Counted from the stretch's first letter, positions 17,785 to 27,433 are shown. The stretch is DNA of 64,000 nt from Verrucomicrobiota bacterium (GCA_023428905.1 JAEYWP010000030.1:310001-374000), one strand, 5' to 3'. Numbers and translations: made by a program. The notes: a model not told the origin generated them from the sequence alone.

Positions 17785-18498
17785 ATGGTCAGCGCAAGGA
17801 TGCCAGAACCGAAACCCGGAATGATCAAGTTCCCGCCGCGGCCAGACGCCGACAAGCCTCTGGTGCTTCCGCGTCGGCGGTTGCGGAGCGCAAGCGAGGT
17901 TTCGCAGGCGGCCGCTGAAACCCAGAAGACGCTCTCCGCGATTCGCAGCGCCACCCGCAATCCGTGGGGCGAAATCCTGAATGCGGATACTGGCAAGGTG
18001 GTGGAGCTGGAACGCTCACTCAAACAGCTTTCGGCCAAACTGGAGGAGCGCGAACGGTCGCTGCAGGACTTTGAGACCCGTCTGGCCGAGCGTGAGCGGG
18101 ACCTGGCTGAGACAGAGACCCTGCTGCGCGCCCGCGAATCGCTCCTCGAGGCAAAGAGCAAGGCTCCCCCGAGCAGCGAGCCGCGCCAGTTCACCGACGC
18201 GGAACAGGCGGCCCTGGAAAAGCTGAAGGCCGAGGTCGAGCGTCAGCAGACGCTCCTGGCCGAACAGCGCCAGGCCCTTCGCGAGCGCGAGTCCTTCCTG
18301 GACGAAAGCGAGACCAAACTATTTCAGAAAGTGCAGGAGCAGCAGGAGAAAGAGACGGAGCTCGAGCAGAAGGAGGAAGACCTCCGCCGGCGCGAGCGAA
18401 AGCTCCGCGAGCGCGAGGCCCTGCACGACCCGCGGGTAGCAGCCGAGCTGGAGGCCGAAAAGGCCGCGGCCAAGAAGTACGACGAGTTCAACGAATAA
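17785..18498 (+). CDS. Coiled-coil protein with disordered basic N-terminus, third gene of the ParA-like cluster
   Basis: A 237-residue protein. Residues 1-60 are Pro/Arg-rich and likely disordered (PKPGMIKFPPRPDADKPLVL). From about residue 70 to 225 it is a continuous, highly charged coiled coil rich in Glu, Arg and Gln (LEERERSLQDFETRLAERE). No enzyme motif is present. Start may be ATG 17785 or ATG 17800. The layout (basic disordered head, coiled coil) resembles adaptor proteins of ParA-type positioning systems such as McdB, but no sequence homology is claimed. Confidence 0.8.
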   Translation: MVSARMPEPKPGMIKFPPRPDADKPLVLPRRRLRSASEVSQAAAETQKTLSAIRSATRNPWGEILNADTGKVVELERSLKQLSAKLEERERSLQDFETRLAERERDLAETETLLRARESLLEAKSKAPPSSEPRQFTDAEQAALEKLKAEVERQQTLLAEQRQALRERESFLDESETKLFQKVQEQQEKETELEQKEEDLRRRERKLREREALHDPRVAAELEAEKAAAKKYDEFNE

Positions 18499-18665
18499 CG
18501 GGCGCGAGCCGGAGCCCGGGCGCCTCCGGTCGACACCCATTGGCCAGGCCCGACGCACCGCAGGCCACAGCCTGGAATGCGGGTGACTGGTGAACTTTGG
18601 CGGTTCTGCAAAGATTGCTCGCAACATTCCCAGGATGTCGCCGTCTTTGAAGGCGTTCGTATTCC

Positions 18666-19883
18666 ATGAAACTTCCGTTCCTGCGTTACTCCGCCGTGGG
18701 AGTTGCGCTCTGCGTTGGCACACCCGTGTTCGCGCAAAGCGAAATTCCTTTCATTCTCACCGCCCGTCCAAAGAACACGTTTTCAGCCTCTGTCCGGGTC
18801 AAGTCCGGCGGCGCGAATGTGAGGTTCAACTCCGCCGGTGAGGTGCGGGCCCGCAATGTGGTCACCCCCTTCGGTTATGTCTTTGAGGATGGTCGGGTGC
18901 TTCAGGACGGCGTCCGCACTCTGGCCAATGGCACGAACACGCCGACGTCGGAGAAGGACTTGCCGCTGACCGCGGATGGGAAGCACTATGTTTTCACCGC
19001 GTCGAATAAGGACAAGATCGAGTACATTCCCTATAAGGAGGGCGAAACCCGCGAGTGGGCCTTCGGTTACGCTAGCCAGCTCTCCAATGGCGAGGTGGCA
19101 TTCCGCGATCGCTGGGCCGAATACGGCGGCATGAGTGGTGAAACCGAGGCGAAGGCCTCCGAGGGTTTTGATCTCCAGGTCATGCGCGAGATTGGCCGCA
19201 TTGGCCGCAGCTTCGCCTGGGGTGTCACCGCCGGGCTGGGTGTGACGGAGGTCACCGGCAGTACCTCTGGTACGTCGACCGCCACGCTTCACGACGTCAT
19301 CTACCGGTTCAGCCTCCTCGGTCGCACACCAAACCGGGCGGGCAGCTTTGGGGTGGATGCCATCACCAATGTCACACCGGCGGGCACACCCGCGACCGAT
19401 CCTCGGACCTACCGCGAAGATGGCCCCGCGATTGCCGACAAGCCGACCTCCGTCCTCGACACGGTCAGCCCCGGCGGCGCCGAGGTGATCGGTTTCTGGC
19501 GGTTGCGCGGCGGTTATTTCACCGCCCGGGTGGGTCCCTCCTTCCGCTGGGAACCACTGAAGCGCCTTTCCATTTCCGGCAGCGCCGGCTTGTCGGTCGC
19601 CTATATGGGCGTGTCGTACGAAGGTCTCGAGCAGCTTAAGACCCCCGACTTCGATGACTCCACCCGCCCGGGGCTGCGGATGAATCGTCGCGTGCGGGAC
19701 GTGAACCTGGACTTCTACGGCGAACTCAATGCGGAGTTCTGGATCACCTACCGCACGGGCCTCTTCCTCGGCGTGCTGTACGAGAAAATCGACAGTTTTG
19801 ACTACGTCTGGGGCACCCGTTCGGCCTCGGTCGACGTGGGCGACGGCCTAGTCATCCGGGCCGGTATCGTCTATCGCTTCTAG
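18666..19883 (+). CDS. Exported beta-barrel outer-membrane protein, unknown function
   Basis: A 405-residue protein. The signal peptide MKLPFLRYSAVGVALCVGTPVFAQ is cleaved after AQ or FA. The mature chain has alternating amphipathic strands, most clearly at the C-terminus (EFWITYRTGLFLGVLYEKI, GDGLVIRAGIVYRF). The final Phe fits the BAM recognition signal. I recognise no family. The 167-bp upstream region has no gene. An intrinsic terminator follows at 19925. Confidence 0.82.
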   Translation: MKLPFLRYSAVGVALCVGTPVFAQSEIPFILTARPKNTFSASVRVKSGGANVRFNSAGEVRARNVVTPFGYVFEDGRVLQDGVRTLANGTNTPTSEKDLPLTADGKHYVFTASNKDKIEYIPYKEGETREWAFGYASQLSNGEVAFRDRWAEYGGMSGETEAKASEGFDLQVMREIGRIGRSFAWGVTAGLGVTEVTGSTSGTSTATLHDVIYRFSLLGRTPNRAGSFGVDAITNVTPAGTPATDPRTYREDGPAIADKPTSVLDTVSPGGAEVIGFWRLRGGYFTARVGPSFRWEPLKRLSISGSAGLSVAYMGVSYEGLEQLKTPDFDDSTRPGLRMNRRVRDVNLDFYGELNAEFWITYRTGLFLGVLYEKIDSFDYVWGTRSASVDVGDGLVIRAGIVYRF

Positions 19884-19924
19884 ACTGGCGTGCCGCGCGC
19901 CGCCGGCCCCGCCTGCTCCCTTGA

Positions 19925-19954
19925 CCGCATGCTTTCGGGCATGCGGTTTTTTTT
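19925..19954 (+). terminator. Intrinsic terminator of the beta-barrel gene
   Basis: CCGCATGC (19925-19932) and GCATGCGG (19939-19946) form a perfect 8-bp stem with loop TTTCGG, followed by eight Ts (19947-19954). It sits just before the convergent ispH stop. Confidence 0.93.
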
Positions 19955-19956
19955 GC

Positions 19957-21702
19957 TCAGGCGCGCTCGGCCAGCGACGCCAGCACGGCGTCAATGCTGC
20001 GAAGCTGATCGGCTGGGAAAAGACTGTTGATCCGTGTGATGACCTGCTGGATCACGCCGTCCGGGCACGAGGCCCCGCCGGTCAACAACACCCGCAGGGG
20101 CGATCCGCCCGTGGGAAAGGGATGGATCTCGACCGAATCCGCCACCTTCGCGCCGGGCCCGTGGGCGGGAAAGACGTAATGCTCCACCTCATCGCGCGAC
20201 CGGATGTTAAATTCATTCTGGATGAAAAACGCGCGCTTCCCGAGGCGCTGTTCACAGAGGCGGTAGAGCTGGTAGGTGTTCGATGAGTTTTTGCCGCCGA
20301 TGACAAAGGCGGCGTCGAGCGGCTCCGCCAGGGCGCGGCTGAGCGCGTCCTGATTGACCTGGGTGGCATAACATAGGGTATCCCCCCGCGCACTACCACC
20401 CACCCGCTCCGCCCCCGCGGTTTCGCCGTAGCGCGCCCGGTAGGTCTCGCGCAGGAGTTGCACGATCTCCAGCGTCTCATTCATCAGCAGGGTCGTCTGA
20501 TTGACCACCGCCACACGCTCCAGGTGGGTGTTCACATCAAAGCCCGGCGTGTGCTTGCCCTCAAACTCGTGGTAAAATCGCGCGCGTGCGGCGGGGTCGT
20601 CCGATGCGATGACCAGCGCCAGCTTCCGCGCCTCCTCCAGGTTGCGAACGATCACGGCGTGCGCATAGCGACGTGCATTGGAAAAGGTCGCCTTCGTTTC
20701 CTCGTGCTCGTGTTTGCCGTGGATCACCACCGTAAACCCCTCCCGACCGTAGTGGCGGGCGGCCTTCCAAACCTTTTCGACCAGCATGCAGGTGGCATCG
20801 TAACGGTACACCGGCACCCCTTTGCGCACGAGGCGGAGCTTGTCCTCATCGGTGGCGCCAAACGCCGGTATGATCACGATGTCCTCACTGGTAAGGGTGT
20901 CCCACCACAACGTCTCTCCCGGCGCGCCGGTGGCCTTTCGGCCTTCCACCGTGTAAGCCGTGCCCTTGTCCGTCTGGAGGTAACGCAGCCCGCGTCGGAG
21001 CAGATCCTCGTTCACGAACGGGTTGTGGATCAGCTCACTGAGCATGAAGACACGTTTGCCCGGATTCTCCGCCAAGCTCTCGTAGGCGCGCTCGATTGCA
21101 TTCTTCACCCCGAGGCAGAACCCAAAGTGGCTGGGAATGAGGTACTGCACCGCGCCGAAATCCAATGCGACGGGCGCGGCGGCGGTGCGCTCATGTGTTC
21201 GGGCCAGCACCTTGATCGCCGCGCAGAGTTTGGACTGGTACAGCGCGGACGCGGCGTCGTCCAACTGGTAGATCAGAGGATTACGCTGCTTGTCGGGGCG
21301 GAACTTGTAGATGAAGTCGTTTTCGCCGAGATGGAGGTATGGCACGTCGACCAGATGCGGCTCCAGCAGCCGGAGCACCGTGACCAGCGCGGGGGCAAGG
21401 GACGCGGCGTTTTGGGTCAGCCAATCGAGAGAGCGGAAATGCACCTCGTCGTCCGCGGGCATGCCCTCCACCTGCGAAAAATAGACCCGGTACTGCGATA
21501 CCTGGTGCGGAGCGACAAACCGTTCGCTGGGTGGGGTGTGCTCGCGGAAGTGCGCCTCGAGCCGTTCAGTCGCCATCTGCAGCGTGGCTCCCACGAAGGC
21601 CAGGCCGATCTTCGTTCCCGCACGCCGGATCGCGAGCTGGTTGCTGGCGTTGAACGCAAGCACGGTGACGAGTTCGTTGCTGGAGACGGGAGCCGGGACC
21701 AT
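19957..21702 (-). CDS. ispH: 4-hydroxy-3-methylbut-2-enyl diphosphate reductase with N-terminal extension
   Basis: Last enzyme of the MEP pathway, reducing HMBPP to IPP and DMAPP with a [4Fe-4S] cluster. The cluster cysteines are Cys196 (GFCLGV), Cys305 (DATCMLV) and Cys444 (DTLCYATQ); HGKHEHEETKA and NQTTLLMNET are further family blocks. The IspH part (about residues 185-581) is of the long plant/cyanobacterial type. Residues 1-185 form an extra region with no motif I recognise. A strong AAGGAGG (21717-21723, complement) lies 14 nt before the ATG. The tRNA-Gly gene is just upstream on the same strand. Confidence 0.93.
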   Translation of the reverse strand: MVPAPVSSNELVTVLAFNASNQLAIRRAGTKIGLAFVGATLQMATERLEAHFREHTPPSERFVAPHQVSQYRVYFSQVEGMPADDEVHFRSLDWLTQNAASLAPALVTVLRLLEPHLVDVPYLHLGENDFIYKFRPDKQRNPLIYQLDDAASALYQSKLCAAIKVLARTHERTAAAPVALDFGAVQYLIPSHFGFCLGVKNAIERAYESLAENPGKRVFMLSELIHNPFVNEDLLRRGLRYLQTDKGTAYTVEGRKATGAPGETLWWDTLTSEDIVIIPAFGATDEDKLRLVRKGVPVYRYDATCMLVEKVWKAARHYGREGFTVVIHGKHEHEETKATFSNARRYAHAVIVRNLEEARKLALVIASDDPAARARFYHEFEGKHTPGFDVNTHLERVAVVNQTTLLMNETLEIVQLLRETYRARYGETAGAERVGGSARGDTLCYATQVNQDALSRALAEPLDAAFVIGGKNSSNTYQLYRLCEQRLGKRAFFIQNEFNIRSRDEVEHYVFPAHGPGAKVADSVEIHPFPTGGSPLRVLLTGGASCPDGVIQQVITRINSLFPADQLRSIDAVLASLAERA

Positions 21703-21780
21703 GGAGGATCAAAAAACCTCCTTGCCGCGGACGGGTCAAGCGGTGCGCCGTCCACCTGCTGCCCGCGATCGCTTCCGAAG

Positions 21781-21854
21781 TGGTGCGCCACGTCGGAATC
21801 GAACCGACGACCCATGCTTGGGAAGCACGTGTTTTACCACTAAACTAGTAGCGC
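21781..21854 (-). tRNA. tRNA-Gly (anticodon CCC)
   Basis: The complement reads GCGCTAC at the 5' end pairing with GTGGCGC at the 3' end, then A and an encoded CCA. The anticodon loop is TTCCCAA, giving anticodon CCC (codon GGG), on a stem CGTGC/GCATG. The T arm contains GTTCGATTC. Total 74 nt including CCA. Confidence 0.95.
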
Positions 21855-21935
21855 GAAAGCGTCCGGACCATCGCCTATGGGATCCCTCGTCGTCAACCCT
21901 AGAGTCGGAGCGTCCCCGCCCGAACCGCGACTGCC

Positions 21936-23699
21936 TCACTGCCGGCTGGCGAGAAAGGCCCGCCAGCCGCCAAAAGCCGTGATGTCCTGCGCGCCGCGAA
22001 CCGCGTGCGCTTCACAAAGAAAGCCCTGCACCTGCTCACCGTCGTCCAAGGAAATCCGGCCGATTCCCAGCGGCGCCGGGATTCCGGCGACAAAACTGCC
22101 GTAGTGGTCGAGGGGCATCTCCCAGACTTCCACCTCAATTGACGCGCCGCCACCGTCGTCCACCCGGACGAGTCCCGGCTTTCGCGGTTCAGATCCCGGC
22201 AGCGCATAAAGCCGGTAGGTGGGCGCCGTCCGGGTGGTCCGCGCCAGCCGCGCCCCGCGCTGGACCAGCTGGGGATTCAGCGGCAGCCCGGCGAGATGAG
22301 CGCCGCAGACCGCGAGACGCACCAAAGGCCCGGGAGGCAACGCGAGGGCTGGCGGTGGCGGCGGTTCACCGAGGAAACGCGCGCCCCACGCGAGCAGCCG
22401 ATCATCATGAAAGGCCGGGCCGGCCAGTGTGATCCCGAAGGGCACCCCGCAACTGAACCGGCCGGCGGGTACCGCCAGGCCCGCCAGGTCGAGCAGGTTC
22501 ATGAAATTGGTGTAGGCGCCCAGGTTCGTGTTGGTCCGTAGTGGGTCCGCCAGTACGTCGCTCACCCGGTAGATCGTGCCCGCGGTGGGCGTGACGAGCA
22601 GGTCGATCGCACTCCACACCGCATCCGCTTGTCGGCGCAGGGCGGCGAGGCGGTAAATGGAGTCAAAGGCGTCCGCCGCCGACAGCCGCCGCGCTCCTTC
22701 AATGATGCCGCGGGTGACCGGATGTACCGAGTCCGGCTTCAGATCGATGAAGGTGCGAAGGGCTGCGTAGCGTTCCGCCACCCAGGCGCCCTCGTATAGG
22801 AGGCGCGCGGCCTCACGGAAGGGTGTGAAATCAATCTCCACCAGGTTCGCGCCGAGCTGCCGCCATTGTGCCAGCGCGAGGTCGAACAAGCTTGCCGCTT
22901 CCTCGTTTCCGAAAAACTCCAGTTGGTCACGCCTTGGGATGCCGACACGCGGCGGCCAGGGGAGGGGCGCGGCGGGCGGTGCGGCGACACGGCTGAAGGG
23001 GTCGTCCGCATCGTAACCCGCGGCCACCTGAAACACCGCGGCCACATCACCGCAGGAGCGCGCGAAAATCGACACACAATCGAGGCTGCGACAGGCGGGC
23101 ACCACGCCGGTGGTGCTGAGCAGGCCCCGGGTGGGCTTCAGGCCGACCAAGCCGTTGAGCATTGCCGGGATTCGGCCTGAACCAGCGGTGTCCGTTCCCA
23201 GGGAGAAGGAGCACAGGCCGGCCGCGACCGCGACCGCCGAGCCGGAACTCGAGCCGCCGGGAATGATGTCGGGGTGAAACGGGTTGGCCGGCACGCCGTA
23301 GGGTGAGCGCACACCCACCAGCCCGGTGGCGAACTGGTCGAGGTTTGTCTTGCCCACCGGGATCGCGCCAGCGGCGAGAAGGCGCTCGACCACCGCGGCC
23401 GAGCGGGTGGGCGTGTAGCTGAAATCCGGACACGCGGCCGTGGTCGGCACTCCCTCCAGGTCAATGTTGTCCTTGATCGCGAACGGCACACCCGCAAGCG
23501 GGCCGCGCGGCGCTTCGCCCGCCATCCGTTGCGCGAGCCTTTCCTGGTTCTCGCGCTCGGACACGCAATGGATCCAGGTGGGATCGGGTCCGCGGTTGGC
23601 GATGCGGGCATACACCGTCGCGAGACGCTCGCGCGCCTCGGCTTCGGACGCTGCAGGCGTCACCTCGCAACCTGAAAAAGCGGCGGCGGGGTCAGGCAT
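21936..23699 (-). CDS. atzF: Allophanate hydrolase
   Basis: A 587-residue amidase-signature enzyme that hydrolyses allophanate to ammonia and CO2. The Ser-cisSer-Lys triad is visible: K76 (AIKDNID), Ser151/152 (PGGSSSGSA) and Ser174 (GTDTAGSGR). Residues about 460-587 are the C-terminal allophanate-hydrolase domain (VCGAHLAGLPLNPQL). The start overlaps the carboxylase stop by 8 bp, so the two are translationally coupled. It ends the pathway begun by the carboxylase and UAAP1/2. Confidence 0.95.
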   Translation of the reverse strand: MPDPAAAFSGCEVTPAASEAEARERLATVYARIANRGPDPTWIHCVSERENQERLAQRMAGEAPRGPLAGVPFAIKDNIDLEGVPTTAACPDFSYTPTRSAAVVERLLAAGAIPVGKTNLDQFATGLVGVRSPYGVPANPFHPDIIPGGSSSGSAVAVAAGLCSFSLGTDTAGSGRIPAMLNGLVGLKPTRGLLSTTGVVPACRSLDCVSIFARSCGDVAAVFQVAAGYDADDPFSRVAAPPAAPLPWPPRVGIPRRDQLEFFGNEEAASLFDLALAQWRQLGANLVEIDFTPFREAARLLYEGAWVAERYAALRTFIDLKPDSVHPVTRGIIEGARRLSAADAFDSIYRLAALRRQADAVWSAIDLLVTPTAGTIYRVSDVLADPLRTNTNLGAYTNFMNLLDLAGLAVPAGRFSCGVPFGITLAGPAFHDDRLLAWGARFLGEPPPPPALALPPGPLVRLAVCGAHLAGLPLNPQLVQRGARLARTTRTAPTYRLYALPGSEPRKPGLVRVDDGGGASIEVEVWEMPLDHYGSFVAGIPAPLGIGRISLDDGEQVQGFLCEAHAVRGAQDITAFGGWRAFLASRQ

Positions 23700-26600
23700 C
23701 GCTTTTGATCACCACCAGGGTTTCGCCCGCCTGGACCGGCCGGCCCTCGGCGCAGCGAATCTCCGCCACCGTGCCGGCGCTCCGGCTGAAAACCGAGATC
23801 TCCATCTTCATCGACTCAAGAATCACGAGCGGCTGGTCGGGCGTCACGCGCTGGCCCACCTCGACCGTGGTTTTCCAGACGTTCCCGGGGACATGCGCGG
23901 GAACGGCGACATGTCCCCGCGCCAGCTCGGTCGCGCCGGTGGACGCGGTCGAGGCAGCCTCGGCATCGGCGGAGAAGTTGAGCTGTCCGGAGATTTCCCA
24001 CCGGTGCCGTTCCGCCTCAAAGGCCTGCTGCTGGCGGGTCTTGAAGGTACCTATCGAGGTCGCGTGGTCGGAGAGGAATTTTTGGTAGTCGCGTAGGCGG
24101 AAGGTTTCTTCCTCCACGCGGAGCTTGAAGCGCCCGAGCGGGAAGTCCTCGCGGATTTTGAGAAGCTCGCGGGCACTGACTTCATAAAACCGGATCTGGT
24201 CGAAGAAGCGCAGGAGCCAGGGTTTTCCGTCCTTGAAATCCGCGGTGGTCCGCCAGCGGTTCCACATCTGCACGGTGCGGCCGATGAACTGGTATCCGCC
24301 GGGTCCCTCCATCCCGTAGACGCAGAGGTAGGCGCCGCCGATGCCAACCGCGTTTTCCGGAGTCCAGGTGCGCGCCGGGTTGTATTTGGTCGTGACCAGC
24401 CGGTGGCGCGGATCGACCGGAGTCGCCACCGGGGCGCCGAGATAAACGTCGCCCAGCCCCATCACAAGGTAGCTGGCGTCAAAGGCGATCCGCTTCACGT
24501 CCTCGATCGAGTCGAGCCCGTTGATCCGGCGGATGAACTCGATGTTGCTCGGGCACCAGGGCGCGTCCTTGCGGACCGTCTGCATGTATTTGCGGATGGC
24601 GAGCAGAGTGGACTCGTCCTCCCACGAGAGCGGCAGGTGCACGATCCGGGTCGGGACTTCCATCTCCGACACGGGAGGCAGGTGCGCCTCGGCGTCGATC
24701 AGGGTCTCCATCAGGCGTTCCAGCGGGAGGACCCGGCTGTCGTAGTGCACCTGCAGCGACCGAATCCCCGGGGTGAGGTCGAGCAGGCCCGGCGTGTGGT
24801 TTTCCTGCAGCCAGGTCATCAGGGCATGGGCCCGGAAGCGAAGGGTGAGGTCGAGCTCGAGCGGTCCGTATTCCACGAGCAGATACTTGTCGCCGGCGCG
24901 GCGATACACGACTCCCGGGGCGTCGCCATGGGGAGCGAGGGTATGGAGGACCGCGCCACTGGCCGTGGCCGCGCTGCGGCCCGGACGCGTCGATTTTGTC
25001 GTGGGCCGGGGCAGGCGGCGAAGGGTTTCAATCTCCGCCTCCTGGGTTGTCTCCAGCGACCGGGCCTCGGCGGCAGTCACGGGGGCAAAGCGGACCTTGT
25101 CGCCCGGCTTGAGCTGGCCGAGCTTCCAAAGGTCGGCTGCAATCACGGTTGCCGGGCAGACAAAACCGCCGCAACTGGGTCCGTCGGGCCCGAGCAGGAT
25201 CGGCATGTCGCCGGTGAAGTCGATTGCCCCGATGGCGTAGGCGTTGTCGTGAATATTGGAGGGATGGAGGCCGGCTTCTCCGCCGTCTTTGCGGGCCCAC
25301 CGCGGCTTGGGTCCGATCAGGCGCACGCCGGTGCGGGCGGAGTTGAAGTGCACCTCGTAGGTCGCCTCGAACAGGTCGCTGATGTCCTCGTCCTGGAAAA
25401 AATCCGGCGCACCGTGCGGCCCGTACAGGACCGAGAGGGTCCAGGTGTGTGAATACGCCGGCACCAGCCCGGCCGGCAGCCGTGCCAGGGGAGCAGACTC
25501 GGCGGGACCGAAGATGGGGCCCGGGTTCAGGCGCAGGACATCGCCGGTCCGCAGCGCCCGGCCGGCATGTCCGCCGAACAGCCCGAGGGTGAAGGTGCTC
25601 TTGCTCCCGAGGTAATCGGGCACGTCCAACCCATGGCGGACTGCCAGATAGGCCCGCATACCGGCGCCCTCAATCCGGCCGAGGCGCAGGATGGTGCCGC
25701 GTTTCACCCGCACCGCGCGCCAGGCGGGGAAGGGTCTGTTGTCGAGCGAGGCGTCCAGCGAGGCTCCGGTCAGGGCGACGACTGCCTCGGTGTTGAAGCG
25801 CAAGGTGGGGCCGGAAAGGGTGATCTCGAGTCCGGCGGCTGAGGGCGGATTGCCGACGAGCCGATTGGCCAGCCGGAAGGCGAGGGGGTCCATCGGCCCC
25901 GATGGTGGCACGCCGACATCCCAATGTCCCAGGCGTCCGGGGTAATCCTGCACCGTGGTCTGGGTGCCACCGTCGAGCACCTCGACCGTGCTGGGCTCGA
26001 AGGAAAGGTTTTCCAAGTAGCGCGTGGTCACCCGTCCCTCGCGAAAGCCCTCAGAGGCCACGATGCGCTGGAGGTACGCAAGGTTGGTTTCAAAACCGCT
26101 GACGCGGGTGGCGGCAAGGACCTGCTCCATCCGCGCGAGGGCCTCCGCGCGGTCTGTGCCGCGCACGATCAGCTTCGCCAACATGGGGTCGTAGAAGGGC
26201 GTCACCTCGGTGCCGCGTTCCACCCAGGTCTCGACGCGACAACTACGCGGGAAGACTGCCTCCGTGAGGGTGCCGGTGGCGGGCTGGAAGTTTTTCGCCG
26301 GGTCCTCCGAATACAAACGGACCTGGATGGAGGCGCCACAGCTCTGGCGGCGGAAGGTGGAGAGGTCGAGCTCGCCCGCGGCCTGGCGCACCATCCATTC
26401 GACGAGGTCGATGCCCGTGACCTCCTCGGTCACCCCGTGCTCCACCTGAAGACGCGTGTTTACTTCCAGGAAATAGAACTCACCGGTGGCGTCGTCATAG
26501 ACAAACTCGACCGTCCCGGCGGACTCGTAACCGGCGGCGCGGCCCAGCCGCTCCGCGCAGTCGAGCAACTGCGTACGCACCGATTCGGGCAGGTGCGGTG

Positions 26601-27327
26601 CGGGCGTTTCCTCAATGATCTTTTGGTTGCGGCGCTGGATGGAGCACTCGCGTTCTCCCACCGCAACGACGTGGCCACGGCCGTCACCGAAGATCTGCAC
26701 CTCGAGGTGTCTCGCCCGCTGGACATATTTTTCGAGGTAAAGGCCGCTTTCCTTGAAGTTGCTGCGGCTGAGCCGGTCCACCGTCGCAAAGGCGGCGGCA
26801 AGGTCAGCCGCCTTCCACACCAGCTGCATCCCGATCCCGCCGCCTCCGGCGGTGCTCTTAAGCATCACCGGGTATCCGATACGTTCCGCTTCCAGCAGGG
26901 CCTGCTCGGGCGAGGCGAGCAGCCCGGTCCCCGGCAGCAGCGGCACACCCTGTTCGCGCGCGATCTCGCGGGCGGTGTGTTTGAGCCCGAAACGGCGCAT
27001 CTGGGAGGGTTTCGGCCCGATGAAGATAATCCCGGCCGCCGCGCACGCCTCTGCAAAGCCGGGATTCTCGCTGAGAAAACCGTACCCCGGGTGTATGGCC
27101 TGGGCCCCGCTCTGTCGGGCCGCCTCGAGGATCTTCTCGACCGCGAGGTAACTCTGGGCCGCCGGTGCGGGCCCCAGCAGCAGAGCCTCGTCCGCCTGGG
27201 CGACATGGAGCGATCCGAGATCAGCCTCGGAATACACCGAAACCGAGCCGATGCCCATCTTGCGCAGCGTGCGAATCACCCGGCAGGCAATCGCCCCCCG
27301 ATTGGCAATGAGAACTTTGGAGAACAT
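23692..27327 (-). CDS. uca: Biotin-dependent urea/guanidine carboxylase
   Basis: A 1211-residue enzyme, full length for the family. Start at 27325-27327 (complement, MFSKVLIANRGAIACRV); the frame continues upstream without a good start. Order: biotin carboxylase (residues about 1-450, with STAGGGGIGMQ and LEVNTRLQVEHGVTE), carboxyltransferase with KipI/KipA-like parts (about 460-1080) and a biotin-carrier domain with Lys1174 in ESMKM. Classic annotation is urea carboxylase. Homologues beside UAAP1/UAAP2 genes are known to prefer guanidine, so guanidine carboxylase is likely here, but residue-level proof was not possible. Confidence 0.93.
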   Translation of the reverse strand: MFSKVLIANRGAIACRVIRTLRKMGIGSVSVYSEADLGSLHVAQADEALLLGPAPAAQSYLAVEKILEAARQSGAQAIHPGYGFLSENPGFAEACAAAGIIFIGPKPSQMRRFGLKHTAREIAREQGVPLLPGTGLLASPEQALLEAERIGYPVMLKSTAGGGGIGMQLVWKAADLAAAFATVDRLSRSNFKESGLYLEKYVQRARHLEVQIFGDGRGHVVAVGERECSIQRRNQKIIEETPAPHLPESVRTQLLDCAERLGRAAGYESAGTVEFVYDDATGEFYFLEVNTRLQVEHGVTEEVTGIDLVEWMVRQAAGELDLSTFRRQSCGASIQVRLYSEDPAKNFQPATGTLTEAVFPRSCRVETWVERGTEVTPFYDPMLAKLIVRGTDRAEALARMEQVLAATRVSGFETNLAYLQRIVASEGFREGRVTTRYLENLSFEPSTVEVLDGGTQTTVQDYPGRLGHWDVGVPPSGPMDPLAFRLANRLVGNPPSAAGLEITLSGPTLRFNTEAVVALTGASLDASLDNRPFPAWRAVRVKRGTILRLGRIEGAGMRAYLAVRHGLDVPDYLGSKSTFTLGLFGGHAGRALRTGDVLRLNPGPIFGPAESAPLARLPAGLVPAYSHTWTLSVLYGPHGAPDFFQDEDISDLFEATYEVHFNSARTGVRLIGPKPRWARKDGGEAGLHPSNIHDNAYAIGAIDFTGDMPILLGPDGPSCGGFVCPATVIAADLWKLGQLKPGDKVRFAPVTAAEARSLETTQEAEIETLRRLPRPTTKSTRPGRSAATASGAVLHTLAPHGDAPGVVYRRAGDKYLLVEYGPLELDLTLRFRAHALMTWLQENHTPGLLDLTPGIRSLQVHYDSRVLPLERLMETLIDAEAHLPPVSEMEVPTRIVHLPLSWEDESTLLAIRKYMQTVRKDAPWCPSNIEFIRRINGLDSIEDVKRIAFDASYLVMGLGDVYLGAPVATPVDPRHRLVTTKYNPARTWTPENAVGIGGAYLCVYGMEGPGGYQFIGRTVQMWNRWRTTADFKDGKPWLLRFFDQIRFYEVSARELLKIREDFPLGRFKLRVEEETFRLRDYQKFLSDHATSIGTFKTRQQQAFEAERHRWEISGQLNFSADAEAASTASTGATELARGHVAVPAHVPGNVWKTTVEVGQRVTPDQPLVILESMKMEISVFSRSAGTVAEIRCAEGRPVQAGETLVVIKSDA

Positions 27328-27366
27328 TTCGTTTGATGAGTCAGTTTGGCAGTTCCTCCTTCTGAT

Positions 27367-27420
27367 CCTTCCGTGCCTTTGCGAGACATCTGCTTGGGTG
27401 TCTCGCAAAGGTACGGAAGG
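27367..27420. repeat. 22-bp-arm inverted repeat inside the carboxylase operon
   Basis: Arms at 27367-27388 (starting CCTTCCGTGCC) and 27399-27420 match at 21 of 22 positions around a 10-nt loop. It fills the gap between UAAP2 and the carboxylase gene, which are on the same strand. There is no T-run, so it may tune the transcript (attenuation or mRNA stability) or be a dispersed repeat. Confidence 0.85.
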
Positions 27421-27433
27421 GTGGGAAGGGCGA

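Noticed and set aside
18593..18608. 16-mer AACTTTGGCGGTTCTG nearly repeated at 47694-47709 upstream of msrB
   Set aside because: One-mismatch 16-mers are expected several times by chance in 64 kb, and the distances to the starts differ.
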